Under the pieces are notes generated by a model. It ran no database searches, was not told the origin of the DNA, and saw nothing but the letters and a program-made list of their open reading frames with translations. From Bradyrhizobium algeriense (lineage in GTDB: Bacteria > Pseudomonadota > Alphaproteobacteria > Rhizobiales > Xanthobacteraceae), in assembly GCF_003062295.1 (NCBI RefSeq), contig NZ_PYCN01000004.1, positions 346,033 to 410,032 on the forward strand: a stretch of 64,000 nt of DNA, given 5' to 3'. Positions 26,515 to 35,063 of this stretch are shown piece after piece. How positions within the stretch are numbered: the stretch's first letter is position 1; every line of letters starts with the position of its first letter. Both the position numbers and the translations under genes were made by a program.

Positions 26515-27978
26515 ATGTTCGGAAAATTCTCGCGTCGGCATTTTGCAAAGCTTGCAGGCTTGTCTGCGCTCGGCATCGCCGCGGCGCCGGCCGACGTCGC
26601 CGCGCAAGCGGCACCGGAGCGGCCAGGGCCTGCGAGTTTTCCAAAAGACTTCTTGTGGGGCACCGCCACCTCGGCCTACCAGATCGAGGGCGCCGTGAAC
26701 GAAGACGGCCGCGGCCGCTCGATCTGGGACACGTTCGCGCATACTCCCGGCAAGATCGGGGACGGTACCACGGGCGATTTCGCCAACGATCACTACCACC
26801 GCTACAAGGAAGACGTCGGCCTGATCCGGGAATTGGGCGCCAGGGCCTACCGGTTTTCGATCGCGTGGCCGCGGGTGTTTCCGGACGGAACGGGGGCGCC
26901 CAACCCCAAGGGCCTAGACTTCTACGACCGCCTCATCGACGAGTTGCTCAAGCACGGCATCGAGCCATATGCGACGCTCTATCACTGGGATCTGCCGCAA
27001 GCGCTCGAGGACAAAGTGGGCGGCTGGCGATCCAGCGAAACGTCAAAAGCATTCGGCGATTATGCCGCCCACGTGGCAGCGCGCATCACTGATCGCGTCA
27101 GGTCGATCTTCACGATCAACGAAGCCGGAAGGTTCGTGAATTTCGGCTATGGATGGGGCGTCGATGCCCCCGGCCTCAAACTGCCGGACGCAGACGTCAA
27201 TCAGGTCCGCCACCATGTGGCGCTGGCGCACGGCCTCGCCGTGCAGGCGATCCGCGCGCACGGGCGCGCGGGCACCAGAGTGGGTCCGGCCGAAAACATC
27301 GCGGCCTGCGTGCCGGCATTCGACACACCCGAAAACGTTCGCGCCGCCGAGACGGCGACGCGCGAATTGAACTCAGGCCTCCTCGGCGTCATCCTGGAGG
27401 GCAGATACACCGACGGATTTCTTCAGTTCGCGGGCAACAATGCGCCGAAATTTACCGCCGAAGAACTCAAGATCATTTCCTCACCCAATGATTTCGTCGG
27501 CCTCAACATCTACGCGCCGCAGTTCTACATCGCCGCTTCCGACAAGGCGCCGGGCTGGCACGTGCTGCCGTTCCCGGCCTCGTTCCCGCATATGGATTCG
27601 GAATGGCTGCGCGTCGGACCGGAGACGATCTACTGGGCGCCGCGGCTGGCGGCGAAGGTCTGGAACATCAAGACGATCTACATCAGCGAGAACGGCACCT
27701 CGTCGGAGGACAAGCTGCGCGCCGACGGCCAGGTCTACGACCTCGATCGCATCATGTACCTGCGCAATTATCTCGGGCAGTTGCAGCGCGCGACGTCGGA
27801 GGGCGTGCCGGTCCGCGGCTATTTCCTCTGGAGTCTGATGGATAATTTCGAATGGATCTTCGGCTATAAGCAGCGCTTCGGGCTATACCACGTCGACTTC
27901 GAGACGCAGCGCCGGACGCCGAAACTGAGCGTCGCCTTCTATCGCGACGTGGTGGCGCGGAATGCGATCGGCGTCTGA
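26515..27978 (+). CDS. Tat-exported GH1 beta-glucosidase
   Basis: A 487-residue family 1 glycosidase. The N-terminus has a twin-arginine signal (FSRRHFAKLAG) followed by a hydrophobic stretch and AQA, so it is exported folded. The core begins FPKDFLWGTATSAYQIEGAV. The nucleophile is Glu392 (YISENG). The acid/base Glu203 is in FTINEAG, where the family usually reads NEP; the Pro is Ala here. WSLMDNFEWIFGYKQRFGLY near the end is intact. The ATG at 26515 is chosen because ggag sits six bases upstream; a first ATG at 26509 touches the ribosome site. Follows GH16 in the same operon. Confidence 0.9.
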   Translation: MFGKFSRRHFAKLAGLSALGIAAAPADVAAQAAPERPGPASFPKDFLWGTATSAYQIEGAVNEDGRGRSIWDTFAHTPGKIGDGTTGDFANDHYHRYKEDVGLIRELGARAYRFSIAWPRVFPDGTGAPNPKGLDFYDRLIDELLKHGIEPYATLYHWDLPQALEDKVGGWRSSETSKAFGDYAAHVAARITDRVRSIFTINEAGRFVNFGYGWGVDAPGLKLPDADVNQVRHHVALAHGLAVQAIRAHGRAGTRVGPAENIAACVPAFDTPENVRAAETATRELNSGLLGVILEGRYTDGFLQFAGNNAPKFTAEELKIISSPNDFVGLNIYAPQFYIAASDKAPGWHVLPFPASFPHMDSEWLRVGPETIYWAPRLAAKVWNIKTIYISENGTSSEDKLRADGQVYDLDRIMYLRNYLGQLQRATSEGVPVRGYFLWSLMDNFEWIFGYKQRFGLYHVDFETQRRTPKLSVAFYRDVVARNAIGV

Positions 27979-28018
27979 ACAGCGCGGTTCATTTCTACCC
28001 AGCCGAGAGAAGCACACG

Positions 28019-28468
28019 ATGATTGAGTGGTTCGACGACCTTACGCCGGGGATGCGTTTCAAGAGCGGAAATGTGCAGATCACCGAAAGCGACATCAAAC
28101 GCTTCGCTGCGGAATATGATCCGCAACCGATGCATCTGGACGAAGCCGCTGCCGCAAAAACCGTATTCAAAGGTCTTGCGGCTTCGGGGTGGCATACGGC
28201 TGCGATAGCAATGAACCTCGCCGTCCAAATTCGGCCGTTCGGTCCTCATCCCCTGATTGGGATGGGCGTCGATGAGCTACGCTGGATGGCACCGGTGCGA
28301 CCCGGCGATACGCTCCATCTCGAAGGTGAGGTTGTTGGCCTCACGCCATCGCGAACAAAGCCGCAGGGCATCGCGCTGGTGAAATGGACTATGTTCAATC
28401 AGGGCGGCGAGGCCGTCTATACCTTCACCCCGATCGCTATCGTTCCTTGCCGGCCCCAACCGACCTAG
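28019..28468 (+). CDS. MaoC-like hot-dog fold dehydratase
   Basis: A 149-residue protein of the (R)-specific enoyl-CoA hydratase type. Catalytic Asp34 and His39 are in the signature YDPQPMHLDEAAA, and GLAASGWHTAAIAMNLA is the conserved region of MaoC-like proteins that follows it. The single-domain length fits a homodimer acting on acyl-CoA. The ATG at 28019 follows gagagaagc. It begins 40 bases after the GH1 gene, so co-transcription is possible but functionally unexplained. A thioesterase-like or non-catalytic role cannot be excluded. Confidence 0.88.
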   Translation: MIEWFDDLTPGMRFKSGNVQITESDIKRFAAEYDPQPMHLDEAAAAKTVFKGLAASGWHTAAIAMNLAVQIRPFGPHPLIGMGVDELRWMAPVRPGDTLHLEGEVVGLTPSRTKPQGIALVKWTMFNQGGEAVYTFTPIAIVPCRPQPT

Positions 28469-28492
28469 GGCAGCTCGGCCCATAGCCCGCTC

Positions 28493-28729
28493 TCAATCGT
28501 ACCGCGCGGCTTGCCGCAGCGGCGCCGCGATCTCCCCGATGGAGCGCGACTTGCCGTCGATTGCCACAGTCGTGACCGGTTGCTGCGCCAGCTTGCGCGA
28601 TGATTCGTGACCCATGAATACACCTGCCGCGGCGAACAGCAGCACGACATAAAGTGCGAACATGGCGCCGACCCATTTCCAGTAGATCTGGCGGGCGTCG
28701 GGGGTAAGGCTCTCGAGTAATTGGCGCAT
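28493..28729 (-). CDS. Single-pass membrane protein, hypothetical
   Basis: A 78-residue product with one transmembrane helix (residues ~20-40, VGAMFALYVVLLFAAAGVFM) and a C-terminal soluble tail of about 38 residues. The start at 28729 is set by an excellent gaggagg ribosome site; the ATG five codons further upstream overlaps that site. It is transcribed against the MaoC gene. No motif or family recognised. Confidence 0.6.
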   Translation of the reverse strand: MRQLLESLTPDARQIYWKWVGAMFALYVVLLFAAAGVFMGHESSRKLAQQPVTTVAIDGKSRSIGEIAAPLRQAARYD

Positions 28730-28831
28730 GGGTTGCCTCCTCATCAGGAAACCTTATGCATTGCGTATAGCCCCGACCCTGGAAGCCGTATGTGACGTAC
28801 TTCACAGATGTCGATTTGAGACGGAGAAGCC

Positions 28832-29152
28832 GTGACCGGAGCGGAATTGAAGAAACTTCGCCAGCATCTTGGTGAGGCCATCGGCCAGCCGCTGTCGGTG
28901 GCTGACATGGCCAAACTCTGCGGGCTGCCGGCTGCCGATGGCGCCGACACCATCCGCCGATGGGAGGTCACCGGGCCGACCGGGCCTGTGGCGGAGCTGC
29001 TGCGCATCCTGGCGATGGCCAGCGACCACTATCCGATCCTCGAAATGTTCAACGTGTTCGACCGCCACGACGTCCCGGTGAAGGATCGCCCCGCCCGCCG
29101 GCAGGCCTTCCGCGAACAGATGCGCGGCGACGTGCGGCGCCGCATTGGTTAA
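28832..29152 (+). CDS. Small helix-turn-helix DNA-binding protein
   Basis: A 106-residue product starting with GTG after ggagaagcc. Residues ~2-60 (ELKKLRQHLGEAIGQPLSVA, then MAKLCGLPAADGADTIRRWE) resemble an XRE/Cro-like helix-turn-helix ending in a recognition-helix RRWE. The C-terminal part is basic (RPARRQAFREQMRGDVRRR). Possibly a small transcription factor; no partner gene is evident. It is divergent from the small membrane protein. Confidence 0.65.
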   Translation: MTGAELKKLRQHLGEAIGQPLSVADMAKLCGLPAADGADTIRRWEVTGPTGPVAELLRILAMASDHYPILEMFNVFDRHDVPVKDRPARRQAFREQMRGDVRRRIG

Positions 29153-29375
29153 GCAAAGCTTGCCGGGAAGCCGCGTGGGGCCCGAAAATTAAGCCTTTCC
29201 TAACCTTTGATTAGGCCTTCATTAAGTACAAAAAACGTTTGTCTGCCAATGGGTTGGGTTCGTATCCGCTGTCGCTTCCAAGTGACAGCATTTTAGTCAA
29301 ATGCCGTCTATGTGCGTGGGCATGGAAGGCGCCCCGCACGAGGGTGTCGCCGAACGGTTTTCGGAGACCAACATA

Positions 29376-30101
29376 ATGAAGAAGATCCTCGCAGCCCTCG
29401 TGGCCTTCGCAGCCCTCACCGCCGCCGCGCCCGCCACTGGCGCCGATCTCGGCGCGCGCCCCTACTACAAACAGCCGCCCGTCTATGCGGCGCCGCTCTA
29501 CAACTGGACCGGCTTCTATATCGGCGGCCATGTCGGCGGCGCCTTCAGCGGCAGCAACGACTTCAACGGCGCGGTGTTGAGCGATTCCAGCGCCCGCGTG
29601 CTCGGCGGCATTCAGGCCGGCCTGGATTGGCAGTTCGCGCAGAACTGGGTGCTCGGCACCGAGGGCCAGTATTCCTGGCTCGGCAAGAGCAACCTCACCG
29701 CCACCTTCCCCGGCGGCTACGTCTATACCAACGATCAGCGCGGCCTCGGCTCGATCACGGCCCGCATCGGCTACACTTGGGGTCCGGGCCTGGTCTATGT
29801 CAAAGGCGGTTACGCCTATTCCGACAACAACGAGAGGGTGACGCTGGGCGGCGTTCCGACCGCCTTCCTGCTCAATGGCAACCACAGCAACGGCTGGACC
29901 GTCGGCACCGGCCTCGAGTACATGGTCGCCCCGAACTGGTCGGTCAAAGGCGAGTACATGTATTACGACTTCGGCAGCACCCGCTTCGTGACCCCCGCCG
30001 CGCTGGCGCCGTTCGGAAGCTTCCATACCGACGACCACACGCTGAAGCTCGGCGTTAATTATCGCTTCAACTTCGCGAGCCCCGTGGTTGCACGTTACTG
30101 A
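29376..30101 (+). CDS. Outer-membrane beta-barrel protein, Omp25/RopB-like
   Basis: A 241-residue porin-like protein. The signal peptide (MKKILAALVAFAALTAAAPA, cleavage near ATGA|D) is followed by LYNWTGFYIGGHVGGAFSG, the hallmark of rhizobial Omp25/31-type eight-stranded barrels. Alternating strands and the terminal LKLGVNYRFNF strand with a C-terminal aromatic (Tyr) fit BAM-dependent assembly. The ATG at 29376 follows cggagacc. A good terminator follows at 30125. These proteins are usually abundant structural surface proteins. Confidence 0.9.
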   Translation: MKKILAALVAFAALTAAAPATGADLGARPYYKQPPVYAAPLYNWTGFYIGGHVGGAFSGSNDFNGAVLSDSSARVLGGIQAGLDWQFAQNWVLGTEGQYSWLGKSNLTATFPGGYVYTNDQRGLGSITARIGYTWGPGLVYVKGGYAYSDNNERVTLGGVPTAFLLNGNHSNGWTVGTGLEYMVAPNWSVKGEYMYYDFGSTRFVTPAALAPFGSFHTDDHTLKLGVNYRFNFASPVVARY

Positions 30102-30124
30102 ACGCATTCAACTGCGAATTGCGG

Positions 30125-30157
30125 AAGGCCGGCTTTCACGCCGGCCTTTTGTTTTTG
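30125..30157 (+). terminator. Rho-independent terminator of the barrel gene
   Basis: The stem aaggccggc with gccggcctt around a tttcac loop, followed by ttgttttt, is a textbook intrinsic terminator 23 bases past the stop. Confidence 0.9.
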
Positions 30158-30314
30158 GCCGTTTTCCGGTTCACGGAAAAAATCCATCAAAGCGGGCAAT
30201 CCGCTGTCAAAAATGCGGCGAAAGCCCCTTCCGGTTCCAAACTTGTTAACCGGGTACCGTGATACTGCCGCGCGAGGAAACACCTCAAGGTAGCGTAGAC
30301 GGGACAGCGGGAAA

Positions 30315-32441
30315 ATGTCGGCACGATCCAAATCACGGCTCAAGGGTTTTCGCTTCGGCGTCAGGGGCAGTCTGTTTGCCGCCTTCGCCGTCATCGCCGG
30401 CATGGCGATCGTCATCTCCGCCGGCGCCGGCCTGATGCTCGGGCGGCTCGGCGGGACCATGGTCGATCTGAGCGGACGGGATATCCCCCGTCTCGCCGCC
30501 AGCCTGCAGCTATCCGCGCAGAGCGCCAGCCTCGCCAGCCAGGGGCCGGCGCTGCTGGCTGCGCGCAGCGAAGAGGCGCTGAACGATCGCACCAGGAAAA
30601 TGAAGGAAACCCAGGCGGTCGCGCTGCAGAAGCTCGGCGAGATCGTCGAACTCGGTGCCGACAAGGCGGTCGTCGCGGCACTCACCGAGAACATGAAGAA
30701 CATCGATGCGGTGATCAAGAGCCTCGGCTCGGCCGCGCGCGAGCGGCTCGAACTGGGCGCCCAGCACGAAAAGCTCTACGACGCGGTGCGCAAGGCCCAG
30801 CGGCGCTTCGTGGCCGCGGCCGGCCCAGCAGCCATCGACGCGCAGACCGAGCTCTACAGCATCTACGCGGCCCCCAACTTCTCGCAGGCCGAAGCCATCC
30901 GGGCACACAAAACCGCCGACCAGCTCGCCGATATCGCCGCCAGCGGCAATCTCATGGCGTTCGACATGATCGCCGCGCTTTCGACCACCAGCGGCGAAGT
31001 GCTCGAAGCCACCGCCCGGGACTTCCGCACCGCGCAGGCGCGCGTGAGGGCGAATCTCGAAGCGCTGCCCAAGACCACGGCGATGCGGTCCGTTCAAAAC
31101 ACAACCTTGAGCCTGCTGGCGCTTGCCGACGGCAAGATGGGCGTCTTCAAGGTCCGCCAGCAGGAACTGGACGCGGACGATTTCGGCCAGACCATTCTGG
31201 AGGAAACCCGCAAGCTCAATGTCGGCCTCGGCATCAGCGTGCAGCAACTGGTCGACGCCGTGCAGAAGGAAACCGACGCAGCGGCCTGGCAGGCGCGTCA
31301 GGAGATCTCGTTCGGGACCATGGTCATGCTCGCCCTCGGCGTCATGACGCTGGTCGGTTCGATCCTGTTCGTCTGGCTCTATGTCGGCCGCAACATCCTG
31401 CGGCGGATCAGCAACCTGCAGCGCTCGATGCAATTGCTGTCCAGCGGCGACCTCGAATCGGAGGTCTATCAAAGCCACCAGGAGGACGAGATCGGCGCCA
31501 TGGTGGATTCGCTGCAGGTGTTCCGCGAGAGCATGATCCAGAGCCGCGCGCTCTCCGCCGAGCAGGACAAGGATCGCATCGCCAAGGCCGAGCGCGCCAA
31601 CCGCATGGAAGCGCGCATCGTCGAGTTCGAATCCACCGTTCGCACCGCGCTCGACAGCCTGTCGTCCGCGGCTGGCTCGATGCAGTCGACCGCGCAAAGC
31701 ATGTCGGCGACCGCCGATCAATCGAGCGCACTGGTGACCGCGGTGGCGACCGCCGCCGAGCAGACTTCGGCCAACGTGCAGACCGTGTCGTCGGGCACCG
31801 AGGAATTGTCCTCCTCGATCGAGGAAATCGGCCGTCAGGTCATCACCTCGGCGGAGATCGCCCGCAAGGCGGTCGACGACGCCGGCGCGACCGATGCCAC
31901 CATGCAAGGGCTTGCGGACAACGCCGCCCGGATCAGCGTGGTGGTCGATCTGATCCAGACCATCGCCTCGCAGACCAACCTCTTGGCGCTGAACGCCACC
32001 ATCGAGGCGGCGCGCGCCGGCGACGCCGGCCGCGGCTTCGCCGTGGTCGCTTCCGAGGTGAAGAGCCTCGCCAACCAGACCGCGAAGGCCACCGACGAGA
32101 TCCGTCAGCAGATCGTCAGCATGCAGACGGTGACGACGACGGCGGTCTCCGCGATCAGGGACATCAGCAACACGATCAGCGAGATCAACGAGGTGACCAC
32201 CGCGATCGCGGCCGCGGTCGAGGAACAGGGTGCGGCGACACGCGAGATCGCGCGCAACATCCAGCACGCCGCCGGCGGCACCAGCGAGGTTTCCACCAAC
32301 ATCGTCGGCGTCTCCAGCGCCTCGGCGGAGGCCGGAACGGCGGCCGGCCAGGTGCTGACCGCCTCCGGCGCGCTGCGCCGCGAGGCCGACGTGCTGCGCG
32401 AGGAAATCGACGCGTTCCTGTCGAACATCCGGGCGGCATAA
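30315..32441 (+). CDS. Methyl-accepting chemotaxis protein
   Basis: A 708-residue chemoreceptor. Transmembrane helices near residues 20-42 and 334-356 bracket a long helical periplasmic sensor domain of about 290 residues. A HAMP segment follows (~357-412), then the cytoplasmic signalling hairpin whose tip contains [20 protein letters not shown] (~residues 554-573). A C-terminal CheR-tether pentapeptide is absent. The ATG at 30315 comes after acagcggga. No che genes lie in the window, so it must couple to a kinase encoded elsewhere. Ligand unknown. Confidence 0.95.
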   Translation: MSARSKSRLKGFRFGVRGSLFAAFAVIAGMAIVISAGAGLMLGRLGGTMVDLSGRDIPRLAASLQLSAQSASLASQGPALLAARSEEALNDRTRKMKETQAVALQKLGEIVELGADKAVVAALTENMKNIDAVIKSLGSAARERLELGAQHEKLYDAVRKAQRRFVAAAGPAAIDAQTELYSIYAAPNFSQAEAIRAHKTADQLADIAASGNLMAFDMIAALSTTSGEVLEATARDFRTAQARVRANLEALPKTTAMRSVQNTTLSLLALADGKMGVFKVRQQELDADDFGQTILEETRKLNVGLGISVQQLVDAVQKETDAAAWQARQEISFGTMVMLALGVMTLVGSILFVWLYVGRNILRRISNLQRSMQLLSSGDLESEVYQSHQEDEIGAMVDSLQVFRESMIQSRALSAEQDKDRIAKAERANRMEARIVEFESTVRTALDSLSSAAGSMQSTAQSMSATADQSSALVTAVATAAEQTSANVQTVSSGTEELSSSIEEIGRQVITSAEIARKAVDDAGATDATMQGLADNAARISVVVDLIQTIASQTNLLALNATIEAARAGDAGRGFAVVASEVKSLANQTAKATDEIRQQIVSMQTVTTTAVSAIRDISNTISEINEVTTAIAAAVEEQGAATREIARNIQHAAGGTSEVSTNIVGVSSASAEAGTAAGQVLTASGALRREADVLREEIDAFLSNIRAA

Positions 32442-32447
32442 AAACAC

Positions 32448-32526
32448 CGTCATTCCGGGGCGTCCGAAGGACGAACCCGGAATCTCGAGATTCCGGGTTC
32501 GCATCTTCGATGCGCCCCGGAATGAC
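32448..32526. repeat. Dispersed palindromic element, family C
   Basis: Outer arms cgtcattccgggg and ccccggaatgac and an inner perfect pair cccggaatctcgagattccggg form a double hairpin of 79 bases, between the chemoreceptor gene and the metallo-hydrolase gene. The structure could also act as a terminator, though it lacks a U run. Confidence 0.85.
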
Positions 32527-32580
32527 AGCCAGCCCGTTTTTCGGCTGGCGCGGCGCCGCCTCTGCCGCTAAGCCGGTAGC

Positions 32581-33642
32581 ATGCATTCGAAAACCGACAT
32601 CGCGCAGTCCTCGGCCGAGGCACTGCGATACCCCTTCGAAAACCACCCCGGCCACGATCAGGTCGTCGAGGTGGTGCCCGGCGTGCTTTGGGTCCGCCTG
32701 AAGCTGCCGTTCCGGCTCAATCACGTGAACATCTATCTGCTGGCCGATGGCGACGGCTGGGCGATGATCGATTCCGGATTCGGCAATGAGGAATCCATCG
32801 CGGCCTGGACCACCCTGTTCGAGGGGCCGCTCCGGCATGTGAAGGTGACGCGGCTGATCGTCACCCATTCGCATCCCGATCACGTCGGCCTTGCCGGCTG
32901 GATCACGGAGCGTTTCGACTGCCCGCTGCAGATGTCGCAGGTCGAATACCTGCAATCGGTCTATCACCAGAACCGCGGCACCGAGGAGCGCCGCAACGCG
33001 CAGCGGCTGTTCTTCCGCCGTCACGGCATGGACGAGAGCCTGACCGACCGGTTGCTCGGCCGCGGCCAGGACTATTTGAAGCGGGTTTCGGTGCTGCCGC
33101 CGTCCTATCGCCGCATCTCGCATGGCGACGAGGTCGTGATCGGCACGCGACGCTTCAAGGTGATCACCGGCGGCGGCCATGCGCTCGACCAGGTGATGCT
33201 GTATTGCGCCGCCGACAAGCTGTTCCTCTCCGCCGACCAGGTGCTGAGCAAGATCTCGCCCAATGTCAGCGTCTGGGCCGTCGAGCCCGACCAGAACTCG
33301 CTCGGCGAATATCTGGCCTCGCTCGCCAGCCTCACCACCACGCTGCCCTACGACGTCATGGTGCTGCCCGGTCACGGCGTGCCGTTCTACGGGCTGAAGA
33401 CCCGCATCAAGCAACTCGCCGACCACCACGAGGACCGCTGCCGCCTGATCGCCGAAGCCTGCCGGGAAGTGCCGCAGACTTCCAAGGAACTCGTGCCGGT
33501 CGTGTTCCACAAGCACGTGCTGGACGAGCACCAGATGGGCTTTGCCGCAGGCGAACTGGTCGCCCACGTCAACTACATGCTGGTCGAGGGCCGCCTGACC
33601 TGCGAGGTCGGCGACGGCATATTGCGGTTCCGCACTACCTGA
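32581..33642 (+). CDS. Metallo-beta-lactamase-fold hydrolase
   Basis: A 353-residue enzyme with the zinc motif HSHPDH (His96, His98, Asp100, His101) after THxH-type strand IVTHS, then GGGHALDQVML, SADQVL and LPGHGVPFYG for the further metal ligands. An additional C-terminal winged-helix-like region (HEDRCRLIAEACREVPQTSK and HMGFAAGELVAHVNYMLVEG-type) is typical of the glyoxalase II-like MBL group with a C-terminal extension (LACTB2-like). The substrate (thioester, lactone or RNA) is unknown. Starts at ATG 32581 after the palindromic element. Confidence 0.88.
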   Translation: MHSKTDIAQSSAEALRYPFENHPGHDQVVEVVPGVLWVRLKLPFRLNHVNIYLLADGDGWAMIDSGFGNEESIAAWTTLFEGPLRHVKVTRLIVTHSHPDHVGLAGWITERFDCPLQMSQVEYLQSVYHQNRGTEERRNAQRLFFRRHGMDESLTDRLLGRGQDYLKRVSVLPPSYRRISHGDEVVIGTRRFKVITGGGHALDQVMLYCAADKLFLSADQVLSKISPNVSVWAVEPDQNSLGEYLASLASLTTTLPYDVMVLPGHGVPFYGLKTRIKQLADHHEDRCRLIAEACREVPQTSKELVPVVFHKHVLDEHQMGFAAGELVAHVNYMLVEGRLTCEVGDGILRFRTT

Positions 33643-33672
33643 GCAGCCGGCCTGCGCTGCCGCCTTGGGTAG

Positions 33673-35058
33673 CTAGTTGAGAGTGGACGCTTCTCGGCGT
33701 TGCCGGGCCATGATCAGCGCGTCGACGTCAGGCGACCGCACCACCGTCCCGTCATGGGCGAAGGTCTCATGGTTGGCCTCGATCGTTCCGGGGTCGTAGA
33801 GGTAATTGACCATGATGCCGAAGGATTCGTCGATGCCGCGCGGCGCGGCATTGCCGAGCCAGTTGATGCGCTCCAGCCGCGCGCCATTGCCGAGATGGAA
33901 GCGCGCAACCGGATCGATCGGCGGCTTCGATGCGACCGGTCGCGTCAGATAGGTCGCACAATGGTGCATCAGCCAGGGACGCAGCGCCTCATTCCGCGAC
34001 GCGTCGCGCCACCACCCGTCAATCTTGAGTTCGGCCAATGCCGCAGCATCGGCCTCGCTCGCATCCGCCAGCGTGCCCGTCAGCCAGCGTCGAAAGCCCG
34101 GCACCGGCGACAGGGTGGAGAAGCGGGTCAAATGCGGCAGCTCGGCCTTTAATTCCTCCACCACCTGCTTGATCAGGAAATTGCCGAACGAAACGCCGCG
34201 CAGGCCGTCCTGGCAGTTCGAGATCGAATAAAAGATCGCCGTGTCCGCGCGCTGCGCCCGCTGCCGCGCGGCATCGTCGTCGCCGTCCTGGACCAGCAGC
34301 GGCTGCACCGCTCCGGCGAGTCCCTGCACCAGCGCGACTTCGACAAAGATCAGCGGTTCGCCCGGCAGTGCCGGATGAAAGAAGGCAAAGCAGCGCCGAT
34401 CGGGCGCGAGGCGCCGGCGCAGATCATCCCAGCCCTGAATCTCGTGCACCGCCTCATAGGCGATCAGCTTGTCGAGCAGTGCTGCCGGTGACTGCCAGTC
34501 GATCCGTCGCAGTTCGAGAAAGCCGCGGTTGAACCAGGATGCGAACAGATGCTTGAGATCGCCATCCAGCGACTTCAGAGCCGGCTCGTCGCGCAGATGC
34601 GCCGTCAGCTCCTTGCGCATGGCGACCAGCGCGCCGGTACCGCCGGTTGCCATGTTCATTCGCCGCAACAGCTCCTGTCGCGGCGGATCGGCGGCTTGCG
34701 CCAGCCGCGCTGCGCTCTCGGCCGTGGCGCCGGCAAGATAGGCTTGCGCGGCCGCCCGCAACGCGGCGGCGTCGGGCAGGAAGTTGGTGGCGAGATGGCG
34801 GTGGAAACGACTACGATCGTCGGCATCGAGGCCGCGCAGGACGTCGTGCAGCTCGCGCGCGACCACCGCGCCGGAGGCTTCGCCGCGTTCGGACAGCAAG
34901 GCTGCCGCGAGCCGCTTCGCCTGATCGAGCGGCGCGATTGCATCGGGCGCTGATCCGGCGTCGGCGCTGCCGCGCAGGCCGAGCGAAATCCGAAGCCGCT
35001 CCAGCCAGGACGACCCTGACTGTGCGTCGCGCAAATGGCTGGTTCGGGCGTTCTTCAT
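33673..35058 (-). CDS. Malonyl-CoA decarboxylase
   Basis: A 461-residue enzyme that converts malonyl-CoA to acetyl-CoA and CO2 in the cytoplasm. An N-terminal helical domain (~40-150) precedes the GNAT-like catalytic domain with FFHPALPGEPLIFVEVALVQ, YSISNCQDGLRGVSFGNFLI and HLTRFSTLSPVPGFRRWLTG. Catalytic His and Ser are expected in ARFHLGNGARLERINWLGNA and the preceding SPVPG region. MatA-type length. It starts five bases after the stop of the MdcA-like gene, so they are one operon. With no matB ligase present, malonyl-CoA is probably made by the neighbouring CoA transferase. Confidence 0.93.
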   Translation of the reverse strand: MKNARTSHLRDAQSGSSWLERLRISLGLRGSADAGSAPDAIAPLDQAKRLAAALLSERGEASGAVVARELHDVLRGLDADDRSRFHRHLATNFLPDAAALRAAAQAYLAGATAESAARLAQAADPPRQELLRRMNMATGGTGALVAMRKELTAHLRDEPALKSLDGDLKHLFASWFNRGFLELRRIDWQSPAALLDKLIAYEAVHEIQGWDDLRRRLAPDRRCFAFFHPALPGEPLIFVEVALVQGLAGAVQPLLVQDGDDDAARQRAQRADTAIFYSISNCQDGLRGVSFGNFLIKQVVEELKAELPHLTRFSTLSPVPGFRRWLTGTLADASEADAAALAELKIDGWWRDASRNEALRPWLMHHCATYLTRPVASKPPIDPVARFHLGNGARLERINWLGNAAPRGIDESFGIMVNYLYDPGTIEANHETFAHDGTVVRSPDVDALIMARQRREASTLN

Positions 35059-35063
35059 GACGT

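Noticed and set aside
30510..32504. Leftward open frame of 664 codons
   Set aside because: Antisense to the chemoreceptor gene; His/Arg/Gly-rich shadow that also enters a palindromic repeat.
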